Shown here in pieces: positions 43,959 through 53,729 of a stretch of 64,000 nucleotides of DNA. A program made the translations under genes and the position numbers. Source of the stretch: Eonycteris spelaea. Taxonomy: Eukaryota > Chordata > Mammalia > Chiroptera > Pteropodidae. Numbering within the stretch: position 1 is the stretch's first letter; every line of letters begins with the position of its first letter. The notes beneath the pieces were generated by a model that was not told the DNA's origin, ran no database searches, and worked only from the letters and a program-made list of their open reading frames with translations. The stretch spans positions 2,633,001-2,697,000 of the forward strand of contig PUFA01000165.1 of assembly GCA_003508835.1 (NCBI GenBank), read 5' to 3'.

Positions 43959-44189
43959 TCATTGCCTGGGGCCTGTAACAGCCCATGGTGGGGCACATGG
44001 TATATAGTAGCCCCCTATTGAAGACCCCCACATCCAGAGGTCTTCCCACAACCCCTGGCCCCATAGGGGACGGTGTCCTATCATCCACTCTTGGGCAGCC
44101 CACCAGGGCAGCCACAAAGTTAGATCTCCATACATAGCCCAGCTCTCAGAGCAGACGTGCACTGCACCAGTTTCATTCATAAGAACCAA
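43959..44189 (-). pseudogene. RNase H-like remnant
   Basis: A 76-codon frame with ESWAMYGDLTLWLP and HRPLWGQGLWEDLW, typical of the retroviral RNase H domain, which degrades the RNA strand of the hybrid. The position where the family has aspartate before the SWA motif reads glutamate or is altered, and the domain's beginning is separated by stops. It lies between the RT connection part and integrase in the normal order. Confidence 0.75.
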
Positions 44190-44326
44190 CCACGCAGCAC
44201 GAAGCTCTGCCCATTAATTGGATTAGCCAGCACCAGTCTCAAATCAAAAGGTTTCTTCTCTGGATGGCTATAAGGCTCTGGCAGCCCATGTCGGGGCTGC
44301 GCCTGGCATGAGTCCTCTGCATACCA

Positions 44327-44562
44327 GGCATTCTCAGGATGGAAGCCCGACCCTCTACATAGGAACTTGGTACTTCCCCCATCTCAGCAGGTTCCTCCAG
44401 GAGCTCTGCTTGAAACTGCGCTGGTTCCAATGTGGGGTGCAGTGGCATCCTCGGGGATGGGAGTCTGGCCCTTTACATAGGGACTCGGTATGTCTCCCAT
44501 CTCAGCAGGCTCTGCCAGGAGCTCTGCTTGGAACTACACTCCTCCCAATATGGAGTGCAGTT
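44327..44562. repeat. 117-bp tandem duplication inside the ERV
   Basis: Copy 1 is 44,327-44,443 and copy 2 is 44,444-44,562. Both run ggcat-c/t-ctc, a 'ccc/gg..tacatagg' block, 'ctcagcagg' and 'ggagctctgcttg', then 'ggggtgcagt/ggagtgcagt'. The copies differ at many sites, so the duplication is old, perhaps older than this insertion. It sits in the linker before RNase H. Confidence 0.85.
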
Positions 44563-44652
44563 GACTGGATAGGAGGCTCACAGAGAACTGCGCCCGCTAT
44601 TCCGGGTACATTCCTCCACTTGGACAGCGTAGTGATCTGTGCAATTCCTGTA

Positions 44653-44682
44653 CCAAAAAAAATAAAAATAAAAATAAAACCT
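44653..44682. repeat. (AAAAT)n run inside the ERV
   Basis: A-rich run of AAAAT units, AT-rich within an otherwise GC-rich ERV interior. It disrupts the RT connection region and is probably a local expansion. Confidence 0.8.
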
Positions 44683-44699
44683 TGAGGCCGCAGCCACCC

Positions 44700-45610
44700 C
44701 TCCACCGGTTACCGGATTACGGCTAGTGATGGCCTCACTCATCGCAGGGGCTGCGTAATGGCAGCCAGTTACTTTATAAAGAGACCACACTCCGTGCTTA
44801 TCACAGAAACACTGCACTTCCTCGCTTTTCCACAATTGGAACCAGAAGCCTATCGGTACCTTCCGAGAACCGTGCTTCTGCCATAAGTCGCGCCCACACC
44901 CTACATCATCTACCTGCACCATAAGCAGGAATGGAACGGTGGCCTATCAACTACATGTAGAGTTTGGGCTTGTGCTACAACTTGTTTTGTAGCCAGCATT
45001 AAAGGCCTCTTCTTTCTCGGGGATCCAATCCCATTGGGCACACCTTCACACTAAACAGCTCAGGGGCCAAAACCCCAGGAGTCCCAAATAGGTTTGGAGC
45101 TGCTTCAAGTCTCAGGTTGGGGATATCTTATCAATCACTGCCTCTGGCATTTCTTACCCGACCAGACAACTCCCAAGAAATTGAGAGAGAACCCAGCTCC
45201 CTGGACCTTGTCCTCGATGACTGCCCAACCCCAGTCGGCAAGAGCCCCTTGCAGGCTGGTAGCCACTGCTTCTAGTCATGCAAGAGAATGAGAGGTTAGT
45301 ATCACATGTAATACAAATGCACTACAGGCGGCCATTTCCACGTGGCAAACTCTTAAGCCAGGAGCCATGGCACAGTTTAGGACTAGAGAAAGCGTTGCCA
45401 AGTCCACACATAATGATATCATCCAAGTTCATGTAACAACCAGTCCATGATGTCCAAAACGTTTAGCACTGCAGCATGCAAGGGCGGCATAATTTTATTC
45501 AGCTCCGATAGTCAACTGTCATGCGCCAGGAGCCGTCAGGCTTCTTCACTAGTTACACAGGTTAACCGGATCCCTCTTGGGAATAAAAGTCAATTGCTGG
45601 TCAAGGCGCA
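44700..45610 (-). pseudogene. Reverse transcriptase remnant with central deletion
   Basis: On the minus strand KKPDGSWRMTVDYR (about 45,510-45,550) is the N-terminal finger/palm motif. Only about 25-30 codons later comes a decayed catalytic motif containing LDDII (about 45,410-45,425). In a working enzyme about 80-100 residues separate these, so the middle of the palm is missing. Thumb and connection pieces follow: LNFLGVVWSGKK near 45,140-45,180, and VPIGFWFQLWKSEE in the frame 44,578-44,922. Stops interrupt every part. Confidence 0.8.
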
Positions 45611-45789
45611 GCTGATTCCACAGCGCGGGCAGCACTTCATTAGGTTGCTGCTCAATCTTTTCTGCAGCGACCTCTGCTCGGAGATCAAACCACATTTGCG
45701 GGGACTACTTTCACAGCTGACTGGGCTGGGCGCTGCCCACCTCCCCCGCCCCTGCTTTTCTATCACGCCTCTGTCCATTCACTAGCTGG

Positions 45790-46850
45790 TTTGGAAGAGC
45801 AGGAGATGGTACAGCCGCACTCGGGTGAACTGCTCCTTGTGTTTCACTTCCACATCCCCCAACCTTGCCATAGCAGACAGTACCTCATGGATCTGCCTAT
45901 CCACATAAGGGGCCAGCAGTGCTGCCATGATGTCAAAGGTACCAGCTGGGCCGGAGGTCTAGATCAAGTCTTTCATACGGGTTGTAAATACCTCCTCATC
46001 AGGGCTGGTGTACTGGGCGCGAAACATCATCTGGACCCAAATTATCTGGACCAGATCTAAGTATGTGGCCCACCTGCTCACTGTCTCTGCCAGCTCCTCA
46101 GGGACGGCCCATACAGTCAGTGCAGCAGACATGAGCCAGTTAATGAAGGAGTGGTTGCCTGCGCCCTGCACACTATGTGCCACATTCTGGAGGTGCTGCC
46201 TAAGGGACGATATCGCCTTTACGGAGGCCAGCTAAGCCATTTCTTCCAGAGATAATTCAGTCCTTTCAGCTCTGTCATCCCACAGCCGCAGCAACCACCC
46301 GAGAACCGTCTCCCCGGCAATGTGCTGTACCTGTTTCGTCAGGTACCGGAGTTTGGCAGGGGCGTACTGGATCAAGGTGGTATGCCACCAGCTTGCCCCT
46401 TCCACCTCCTCCTTCCCCCACCCCTGCCGCCCCCTGCTCCCCTAACAGCTGCTCTACTTCAACCTGCTGCTGTATCACTAGCGGAGCCTGCAAAGGTATT
46501 GCCGGCGGGCTCCCACTCTCTGGGGTGATGGCAGTGACCTGTCAGGGCCCTGCAGCATGCGTTCTGCTGCAGCCAGCCGCCTTTCCAGTGCTTCTTCCTG
46601 ACATTGCAGTTGTTGCACCCACTGAGCCTGGTCCTGAACCTGCAGGCTGGCCTGCCGCAGCACCGCCAGGAACATCCAGGCCACCCGACCTGCTGCCTCA
46701 CAGAGCACGGTCAGGATATTCGGTTCCAGCAAACCTAGAGCTTTCCAGACGTCCTCCAGATGTGAGTTCACTCCATCCCAGTCCTCCGGGGACGTCCACG
46801 TAGCTAGATGCTCTGCCATAGGATACCACTGGGGACGAGGGGCCACATGT
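45790..46850 (-). pseudogene. Gag-like remnant
   Basis: First gene after the 5' LTR and leader. A 122-codon frame (46,478-46,846) is Gln/Glu/Ala/Leu-rich with heptad-like spacing (QVQDQAQWVQQLQCQEEALE), suggesting a coiled coil. After frameshifts a second frame (45,959-46,183) and its continuation to about 45,790 look like a capsid-type helical region. No CCHC zinc knuckle is recognisable. The identification rests mainly on position and composition. The + strand frames here (for example 46,393-46,803) are proline-rich shadows. Confidence 0.6.
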
Positions 46851-46904
46851 CCTCCACCTGGGTATCCTCCACCCAGGGGCCATCCGGAGCGCTGGGGGCT
46901 GATT

Positions 46905-46929
46905 TACTCCATCCTGCCGCTATACCACA
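46905..46929 (-). other. Candidate primer binding site
   Basis: Directly after the 5' LTR the minus strand reads TGTGGTATAGCGGCAGGATG. A binding site should start with TGG within a few bases of the LTR, and TGGTA...GGATGG weakly resembles the complement of initiator tRNA-Met with an insertion. No confident tRNA assignment. Confidence 0.35.
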
Positions 46930-46990
46930 TGTCAGAGGAGCTGATCCAAAAGGGAAGGCTTCCGTGATGAGACGCCCAGTTAAACACACA

Positions 46991-47021
<31 letters not shown>

Positions 47022-47270
47022 CACAGGAGGAGCAGACATGAGAATGAAAGGGCAGGCACCAACTTTATTGTGGGGAGCGTGGGCTTCTGCACTAGGAGAC
47101 CGCATGGGCTTTATAAATGTCAGAGAACAATAGTGGCATTCTGCCACTCATGCGTGATAAACAATAAGCTGAGTTATGCGCAGGTGCCTTACTACATTAA
47201 TGTAACATTTTATATCTGGAGTTCTATCCCTAGTTCCGAGCCTGGATCACAGCCAGACCTGGAATCCACA
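46930..47270 (-). repeat. 5' LTR of the ERV
   Basis: 341 bp with the same ends as the 3' LTR. On the minus strand TATAAAG (47,109-47,115) is followed about 40 bp later by AATAAA (47,064-47,069), the U3/R promoter-polyadenylation layout. It lacks about 17 bp present in the 3' LTR (around 43,232-43,250) and carries a (CA)n expansion near the LTR end. Confidence 0.9.
46983..47024. repeat. (CA)n microsatellite in the 5' LTR
   Basis: About 42 bp of CA units with one 'ccac' interruption. The other LTR has only 'aaaaaaaacacacat' at the matching place, so it grew after insertion. Confidence 0.9.
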
Positions 47271-47275
47271 CGTAT
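47271..47275. repeat. ERV target site duplication, right
   Basis: CGTAT, partner of CATAT at 43,010-43,014. Confidence 0.75.
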
Positions 47276-47554
47276 TTGTCTCAGCATTTAAATTGTACCT
47301 ATCCTGTTTCTTCCAGGAACACCCTCCTCTTCTGATGGCTTCAAGACACACTTGATATGCTGACTCGCTTCAACCAAATATCCTGTGAGAAGTCCAGATC
47401 ACAAGATATTAAGAATTGAACCAATACAACTCCAGAGAATCCTTTAGTATATTTCCCATACCTACTCTTCAATCCCATTTTTCACTATCTTCTCCCTCTC
47501 TCAACAAGTTGTGGGCACATTGACCTTCTCTCAGTTTCTCCATTTGCTCTCCCA

Positions 47555-47932
47555 ATTCAGGCCCTTTCACATACTGTTCTTTTGGCCTGGTTTGCTCTTC
47601 CTCTGTCTTTTCCCCTGGCTGCTGCTTCCCATCCTCCAGGCTTCAGTTTAAAAATCAGAGGTATATCGATATAGCAAAAGCCTTCTGACCACCCCCTCTG
47701 AAGTATGACTCTCCTGTTATTCTCTTTCATCATCTCCCTTACTCTTACTTCATAGCACTTACCACCATTTGTACATGTATGTGGTTCTCTTCTGTCTTCC
47801 TCATTGGACTGTAAACTCCTGAGGTTGGTCATCATGTCCATTTTATTCTTCATCCTCCCAACTCCACTAGCACCTCCCCTAGTACATGCTTAATAAGTAT
47901 TTTGTGAATAAAAATAAAGTGAATGAATGCTT
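47555..47932 (+). repeat. L2 LINE 3' region
   Basis: Sense L2: 'ggcctggtttgctcttcctc', 'ccatcctccaggcttcag', 'ccttctgaccaccccctctg', 'ttcatagcacttaccacc' and 'gactgtaaactcctgagg', then 'gcttaataagtattttgtg' and 'gaatgaatg'. It is among the longest and clearest L2 pieces in the window. The 98-codon minus frame across it is a shadow. Confidence 0.9.
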
Positions 47933-50900
47933 CTTTCTCCAAAGAAGACAAAAATCCATGCAAAACCTTTTGAGGAAGAGGCATGTTATTATTTTTAAAA
48001 AATAAGACTGCTCTTAGGCCTCTAAAAAAATCACAGAAATGAACAATTTGGCCAAATTCAATCAAAGAATAATGAAATGAAAAGAAATCAGTCATATTTC
48101 TGGCTTCTTTTTGTAAGGTAGGCATGAATTCTATTTACATGCTGTAAATTCTATTTAAAAGGAATTCAAAACCAGTAAAAACTAATTTATGGTGAAAAAA
48201 GTCAATGTAATCATTAGGAATGGGTATGAAGGTGCCTCCTGGGTAGCTGGAAACATTTTACACCTTGATTTGGGTAGTGGTTACAGGAGAAAATATATGT
48301 AAATATTCAGTAAGCTGTACACTTAAATATGCATATATTGCTGCATGTATGTTATACCTCAATTTAAAAATTTTTCTTTAGTTAAATTGATAAAAGAAGA
48401 TTTGAGCAAAAATGTTGATCAGACAAAATTGATGCCATAGCTTCTAATAGTACCAAGAAGAAAATTATCTCACAAAACTTCAACTAAAAAAACATGTCAT
48501 TGCTTGCATCCCTGGCAGAAGGGTATTAGGATATGCATTATAATTTAGAAACAAACACTTTGGGAAAAATATATGCACATATTTTTTCTTTTAAAGAACA
48601 TTGTAGAGTCAAACCATATATAGTGACCAAAAAGAATTCTGCTTTGAAATAAATAATTTAGTGTTCACTCTTGAAATCTTTTTCTTTGTCAAAGATCAGG
48701 CATGGATATAATATCTTTGTGCTTGTATCATTTCCAAAAGAAAAAAAATGCAATTCACTGGCATAGTCAATTGCTTCCAAATGAGGCAGGTTTGCCTCAG
48801 ATAGACAAGTAGCTCACAAACTGATATTTTTACAAAAATTATGTTGCATTTAATTTTTCCTAGGGCCAAAGCTATAACTAGAAAACAGGTCATTGTATCA
48901 TGACAATAAATTACTATAATTTATACACATTGAAGATGAGAGAGTGACTTGCCTTCATAAATTACCTTTTCTCATGATTCATTGAATTCCTCCCAACCCA
49001 TGAATAATGAGTCGCCTGATTTCTTACAAAGAATTGGAGAAATGAAAACAAAGCGAGGGTGGGAGGAGCCTGCAGAAAAATTACTGAATAAAGAATTTAC
49101 ATAGCAAGTGTATGAAAAATGTTCTCTGGCAGTCTTTACTAAATTGATGCTGCATAATTTGAAAAATAGCAACCTGGTGCCTCTTTATTCCTCCTTGACA
49201 AGTGCAAATGCTATTATTTTAACGACAGCACTGAATACTTTTTTGAGATTGCTTGTTACATAAAAAAGCCTCTTTTAAGAAGCTAATATGTTAATAGCAT
49301 GTGCAAGCCAGTCATCTTTCATACAGTCTTAGCAAAAGCCTGTTTTCCCTGTCACATGCACTATTTGTTTACTTCCGACTTTAAAATAAGCATTTGAAAA
49401 TGGTGTTTTCATTGAAATCATGAAACATTCAAACAGAATTGAACTGTACTCTGAGAAATGTAACATTCAACGATAGAAAAAGACACTCTATGATTAAGAA
49501 TAGTCTGAGTTTATTATATAATTTCATGGAGAGAAAAAATAAATGTTGACCATTTTTCTTAAAACATGCGCCAATAAATTTATTAAAATGTGAGGTGCTA
49601 GAGCCATCCTTTGTCTCCTCTAGAGAATCAGAAATATGGAAGATAAGCATTCATAGAAGAGAAATAAATCACACTATTATAAAATAATCTCATCATATTT
49701 ATGGTGTCAATAAATTTTCATAATGTCATGATCTTTCTAATGTATAGAAGAGCTTTAATAAAATACAGAACAAAAATTAGTTTTCTTTCACCTTAAAAGT
49801 ACCATTGGATCCATTTAGGCAGAATTTTATTTTTTCTCTAACAAAAGGAAAACAATAAAGTCATGAAACTAAGAACTTTATTTAATTTAAAAAAGATAAT
49901 TTTGCAGCTCTTATACAGTAAGATTTCTTTAGTTCATACTGCACTAACTGGACATTTATCATCATTTGGATAAGTGCTCAAGTTAAAGTTTTCCCTTGCG
50001 TTTCACATTCAGAGTAGCATCTGATTAGCAGCCCCTGATTCGCAATCTCACAACTTCCTGAAAACATAGCGCAAGGTTAAAATCAGAGCCATAACCCAAA
50101 CTTGGACTGATGGTCAATCTAGAGCCAATACCTGGTACAAATTTTCACTTACTGAAATGACTATTTAAAAGAAAATGGAAGAGCCTTTATTTGTCAGACA
50201 TCCCCAAAATACCAGATTAAACTTACTAGTAAACTAAGCTATGTTCTTCCCTGCCCTACAGGTGGGCTTTTTCTCTTCTGAAGCAGTCATATTGGTGTTG
50301 TTCTCTTTCCATTTATCCTCGCTCCCTCCCTACCCACTGAGATCTCTATTTTTATGTCAAAGAAGAGGCAAAAGTTCCCAGAAACCGAATGGAAGTGGAG
50401 AGGAATGACAAGAGAAAACACAGGAAATGCCCCCAGGTACTTACTGGGAATTGTCGTTTTTCATTTGTCTCAGGTTGAGAGTTTAGGATCACATCAGGCC
50501 AATAGAATTGCACTTGATGAATCCACGCAAGACACTGAGAATGGAAATGTGAGCGAACACATGGATTTATTTCCCATGGTTTATATCTTAGTTTTCTTTT
50601 GAGGCTGTTTTGCACTAAATAAGAGCCTCCTTTAAGACTTTCATATGTTAATAACATACAACCAAGAGGACAAAGTATAGATTCACTGGCAATCCTCATA
50701 CCCTATTGATTAACAAACAAAAGACAAAGTGGACTTTGTCGCTCTTTTAGATGAATAAACCAGAAAAAAAAAAAAAAACAACTCAACAGGAATCCATGAA
50801 AATTACAGTAGAAAAGAGAAAGTAGTCATTACCCTGAAGATTCAGAATAATTAGCCTCTGAAAATGATTTACCATAAAAACAGGGGGAAAATTAGAAAAC

Positions 50901-51569
50901 CAGTGTCCTTAATTGAATGGAAGAAGAAATGACCTCCGTGTAGCAAGAAGGCTACCATAAGTAAATCACATTGAAATAAAAATGAAATGCAATGAAAACT
51001 GAGATTAATAGGCTTAGGAGGGATAATAAGGAAATCAAAATTTCAAGGACAAAATTAAATACTTCATATAGGATCCAAGGAGACAAATAGTCACTATTGA
51101 AAATTAAATTACTATTGTGGAAGATGAAGTTAAGGTGGAGTAAACTTTCCTCAGTTGAAACAAGCAACCTATATGAAACTATACAGCTGGGAAAGGGTTG
51201 GCCATTGTTTAAGCTAGTCAGTGAAAAACTTAGCATATCCTGGAAGACTTTCTGAGTTTCAAGAATATATATATATATAATCCTAAAAAGGCCTAGAATG
51301 ACAGTTGGTGGAGAGGGGAAACTACAAAGTAACAAGAATTGAATTAAGTATCAGACTTTTCTCCAGCAGTAAAGCAGTAAATACCAATGTCTGTAGCATT
51401 CTATGGGGAAAATATTGTGAAACAAAATTGGACTCAAAAGAATAATATACATCTTTATTAATCATTCCTTTAAACTGTCTTTGTGACTCTAGAAATACAT
51501 AGGTGAAATGCTATTTCCAGAATTGTTCATCCTTCTCCTGAAGGAAAAAGGTGAGGGAAAGGGTGGAGA
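47933..51569. other. Long stretch without recognised gene
   Basis: About 3.6 kb of AT-rich, mostly single-copy-looking DNA. At 48,190-48,370, 'tttgggtagtggttacagg' and 'gtaagctgtacacttaaat' suggest a sense L1M 3' end. A 115-codon minus frame at 50,352-50,699 has no domain. (AT)n lies at 51,265-51,280. Confidence 0.45.
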
Positions 51570-51584
51570 GAAGGCTTTGACTTT
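51570..51584. repeat. L1 target site duplication, left
   Basis: gaaggctttgacttt, repeated exactly at 52,705-52,719. Confidence 0.9.
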
Positions 51585-52665
51585 AAAAAAAAAAATTTAT
51601 TTAAATTAGTTTCAAGTATACAATACTTTGGTTAGACATCTATATAGTTCATAAAATGATCTCCCCAATTGCCCCCTCTCTCCCTCCCCTGGCCCTCCAC
51701 CTAGCCATTACATTAATGCTAACTGTATTCCCTATACCATGCTCCCCATCCCCATGACCAACTATCAACTACTAATTTGTACTTCTTTAACCCTTCATCC
51801 CATTCTCCCAGCCTCCCAACCTCCCTCCCCTCTGTCCATCACCAAATTGTCCACTATATTTGTGAGTCTGTTTTTGGTTAGTTTGTTCTTTTTGTTCCTT
51901 AGATCCCACATGTAAGTGAAATCATATGGTATTTATCTTTTGGTGTCTGACTTATTTCACTCAGCGTAATAACCTCTAGGTCCATCCATGTCATTGAAAA
52001 TGATAGGATTTCATGTTTTCTATGATAAGTAATATTCCATTGTATATATGAACCATAATTTCTTTATCCAATCATCTGTTGATGGGCATTTAGGTTACTT
52101 ACATATCTTGGCTATTGTAGATTGTGCTGTCATAAATTTTATGAATTATTGTTTTGGTTTCCTTTGGATAAATACCCAGAAGTGCGATTGCTGTGTCAAA
52201 AGGTATATTCATTTTTAATTTTTTGAGAAACCTCCAAACCTCCATAGTGGCTGTACAAATTTGCAATCCCACCAACAATACATAGGGTTCCCTTTTTTCC
52301 ACATCCTCGCCAGCACTTGTTATTTTTTGATTTATTGATGATAGCCATTATGACAGGTGTGAGGTGATATTTCATTGTGGTTTTAATTTGCATTTCTCTA
52401 TGGTTAGTGACCTTGAGCATCTTTTCATACGTCTTTAGTCATCTGTATTTCCTCCTTGGGGAAGTATCTTCTTCCCATTTTTTAATTGGATTGCTTGTTT
52501 TTTTGTTGTTAAGTTGTATAAATTCTTTATATATTTTGGATATTAACCTCTTATCAGATGTGTTATTAGCGAATGTCTTCTCCCAAACAGTAGGTTGTTT
52601 TTTTGTTTTGTTGATGGTTTTCTTTGCTGTACAAAACCTTTTTAGTTCGATGTAGTCCCATTTGT
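51585..52665 (-). mobile_element. 5'-truncated L1, minus strand
   Basis: About 1.08 kb of antisense L1 3' end. From the left come 'ttagtttcaagtatacaata', 'ttggttagacatctatatag', the end of ORF2 ('tgacttatttcactcagcg', 'aagtaatattccattgtata') and back to 'tagttcgatgtagtccc' at the right. A perfect 15-bp target duplication flanks the whole insert including the tRNA piece. Two oddities: an A11 run on the + strand lies between the left duplication and the L1 tail where T is expected, and the 5' end is joined to a tRNA-Phe half. Confidence 0.9.
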
Positions 52666-52672
52666 AAGCTCA

Positions 52673-52708
52673 CTGAAATAGCTCAGTTGGGAGAGCATTA
52701 GACTGAAG
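52673..52708 (+). pseudogene. tRNA-Phe(GAA) 5' half at the L1 5' junction
   Basis: 36 bases match positions 2-37 of the mammalian tRNA-Phe as I know it: acceptor 5' strand, D arm with the A box (tagctcagttggg), anticodon 5' strand and the GAA anticodon plus base 37. Only two differ (C3 to T, G26 to A), and both are CpG transitions. The sequence stops in the anticodon loop, where the flanking 'gaag' of the target duplication takes over. There is no T arm, B box or 3' end, so it cannot be a working tRNA. It lies in opposite orientation to the L1. Seven unassigned bases (52,666-52,672) separate it from L1. Confidence 0.85.
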
Positions 52709-52719
52709 GCTTTGACTTT
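52705..52719. repeat. L1 target site duplication, right
   Basis: gaaggctttgacttt, identical to 51,570-51,584. Its first four bases overlap the end of the tRNA half. Confidence 0.9.
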
Positions 52720-52753
52720 TTGAAGAAACTGGCCATTATTTTCCTAACAGATC

Positions 52754-53178
52754 TGTGATGGTTAATTTTATGTGTCAACTTACCTGGGTTTAGGATTCCC
52801 AGGTAATACATATAAAGACATAGCTGGTAAAACAATATTTCTGGGTGACTCTGTGAGGGTGTTTATGAAAGAGATTAGCATTTGAATAGGTGAACTGAGT
52901 AAAGCAGATGGCCCCCCCAAACATGGGTGGGTAACATCCAATCTGCTGAGGGCTCACATGAACAAAAAGTGCAGAAAGAGCACATTCTCTCCCTCTGCCT
53001 GAGCTGAGACATTTATCTTCTCCTGCTCTGGGATGTGGGCACTTCTGGTTCTCAGCTTTCTGAGTCAAAGTGTATTATACTACCAGCTTTACTGGTTCTC
53101 TAAGCTTGCAGAGAGCAGATTGTGGGACTTCTCAACCTTTCTAACTGCATGAACAAATTGTTATAATAAATATCTCTG

Positions 53179-53209
<31 letters not shown>

Positions 53210-53306
53210 TTAATCTCTCATCTCTCTCTCAATAGCTTGTGTGTATGCGTGTGTATTTATATCTGACCTATTGATTCTATTTCTCTGATGAACCCTGACT
53301 TATACA
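52754..53306 (+). mobile_element. Complete ERVL/MaLR-type solo LTR
   Basis: Starts tgtgatggttaattttatgt and ends 'aaccctgacttataca', with 'gagggtgtttatgaaagag', 'gactgagtaaagcag'-like words and 'gtgggacttctcaacctt' between, the order of a very common mammalian class III LTR. Flanks agatc (52,749-52,753) and agttc (53,307-53,311) fit a 5-bp duplication with one mismatch. A (TC)n run has grown at 53,170-53,236. No internal viral sequence follows, so it is a solo LTR. Confidence 0.8.
53170..53236. repeat. (TC)n run inside the LTR
   Basis: CTCTGT and CT units, with pyrimidines on the + strand, replace the normal A/T-rich stretch near the LTR's 3' end. Confidence 0.9.
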
Positions 53307-53311
53307 AGTTC

Positions 53312-53729
53312 CAACAGCCTGTTTGATGTCAAAGAGGGAGAAATGACTTTCTCTTTTGCATTGTACAAACCCCAAGGCATGTTTTCTGCTGCCTCATTGT
53401 TTTCAGCACAAGACTTTCTGCCTTCACAGGTCACTGACCCAGTCTCTGGCCAATCTAATGATCCTTCTCTGACCCTGGCTCTGGAGCCGGTAATGTGATA
53501 GTAAATATTAAGTGATGAGAGCAGCAGGAGAATTCAGGCACTTTAGGAGTTAGGCCAAGCAGAAGCAGCAGGATAATCAAATTGATGCTGTGGTCTTCTT
53601 TTGACTGTGGTTCAAGCCACATAGTTCACTGAATTACTGTGCCTGTTTCTTGTACTTGATCCTGCCCTACTAATTCAAAGAATTCATTCTCTGCCTAAAC
53701 TAACCAGATTAAGCTGAGCTGATGGCCGA
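53312..53729. other. No recognised gene or repeat
   Basis: About 420 bp spacer between the solo LTR and an old L1. Confidence 0.4.

Larger units (their letters stand above)
43015..47270 (-). mobile_element. Endogenous retrovirus with both LTRs, no env, defective
   Basis: 4,256 bp bounded by LTRs with 5'-TG...CA-3' ends and a 5-bp target duplication. On the minus strand the order is 5' LTR (46,930-47,270), gag-like (about 46,850-45,790), reverse transcriptase (about 45,610-44,700), RNase H (about 44,190-43,960), integrase (about 43,835-43,480), polypurine tract and 3' LTR. That gene order is retroviral. Env is absent: integrase runs almost into the polypurine tract. All genes carry stops or frameshifts, and much of the reverse transcriptase is deleted. 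The protein style and 5-bp duplication suggest a class III (ERVL/HERV-S-like) or possibly class I element; I cannot decide. Much richer in G+C and CpG than its surroundings. Confidence 0.9.

Noticed and set aside
44578..44922. First read as a displaced integrase C-terminus, implying a scrambled ERV
   Set aside because: The order fits the RT connection region before RNase H, so the ERV is colinear with a deletion, not scrambled.
46393..46803. 136-codon proline-rich + strand frame
   Set aside because: Antisense shadow of the ERV gag-like region; the minus strand explains it better.
50352..50699. 115-codon minus-strand frame
   Set aside because: No recognisable protein; an overlapping + strand frame of similar length shows the region is simply poor in stops.
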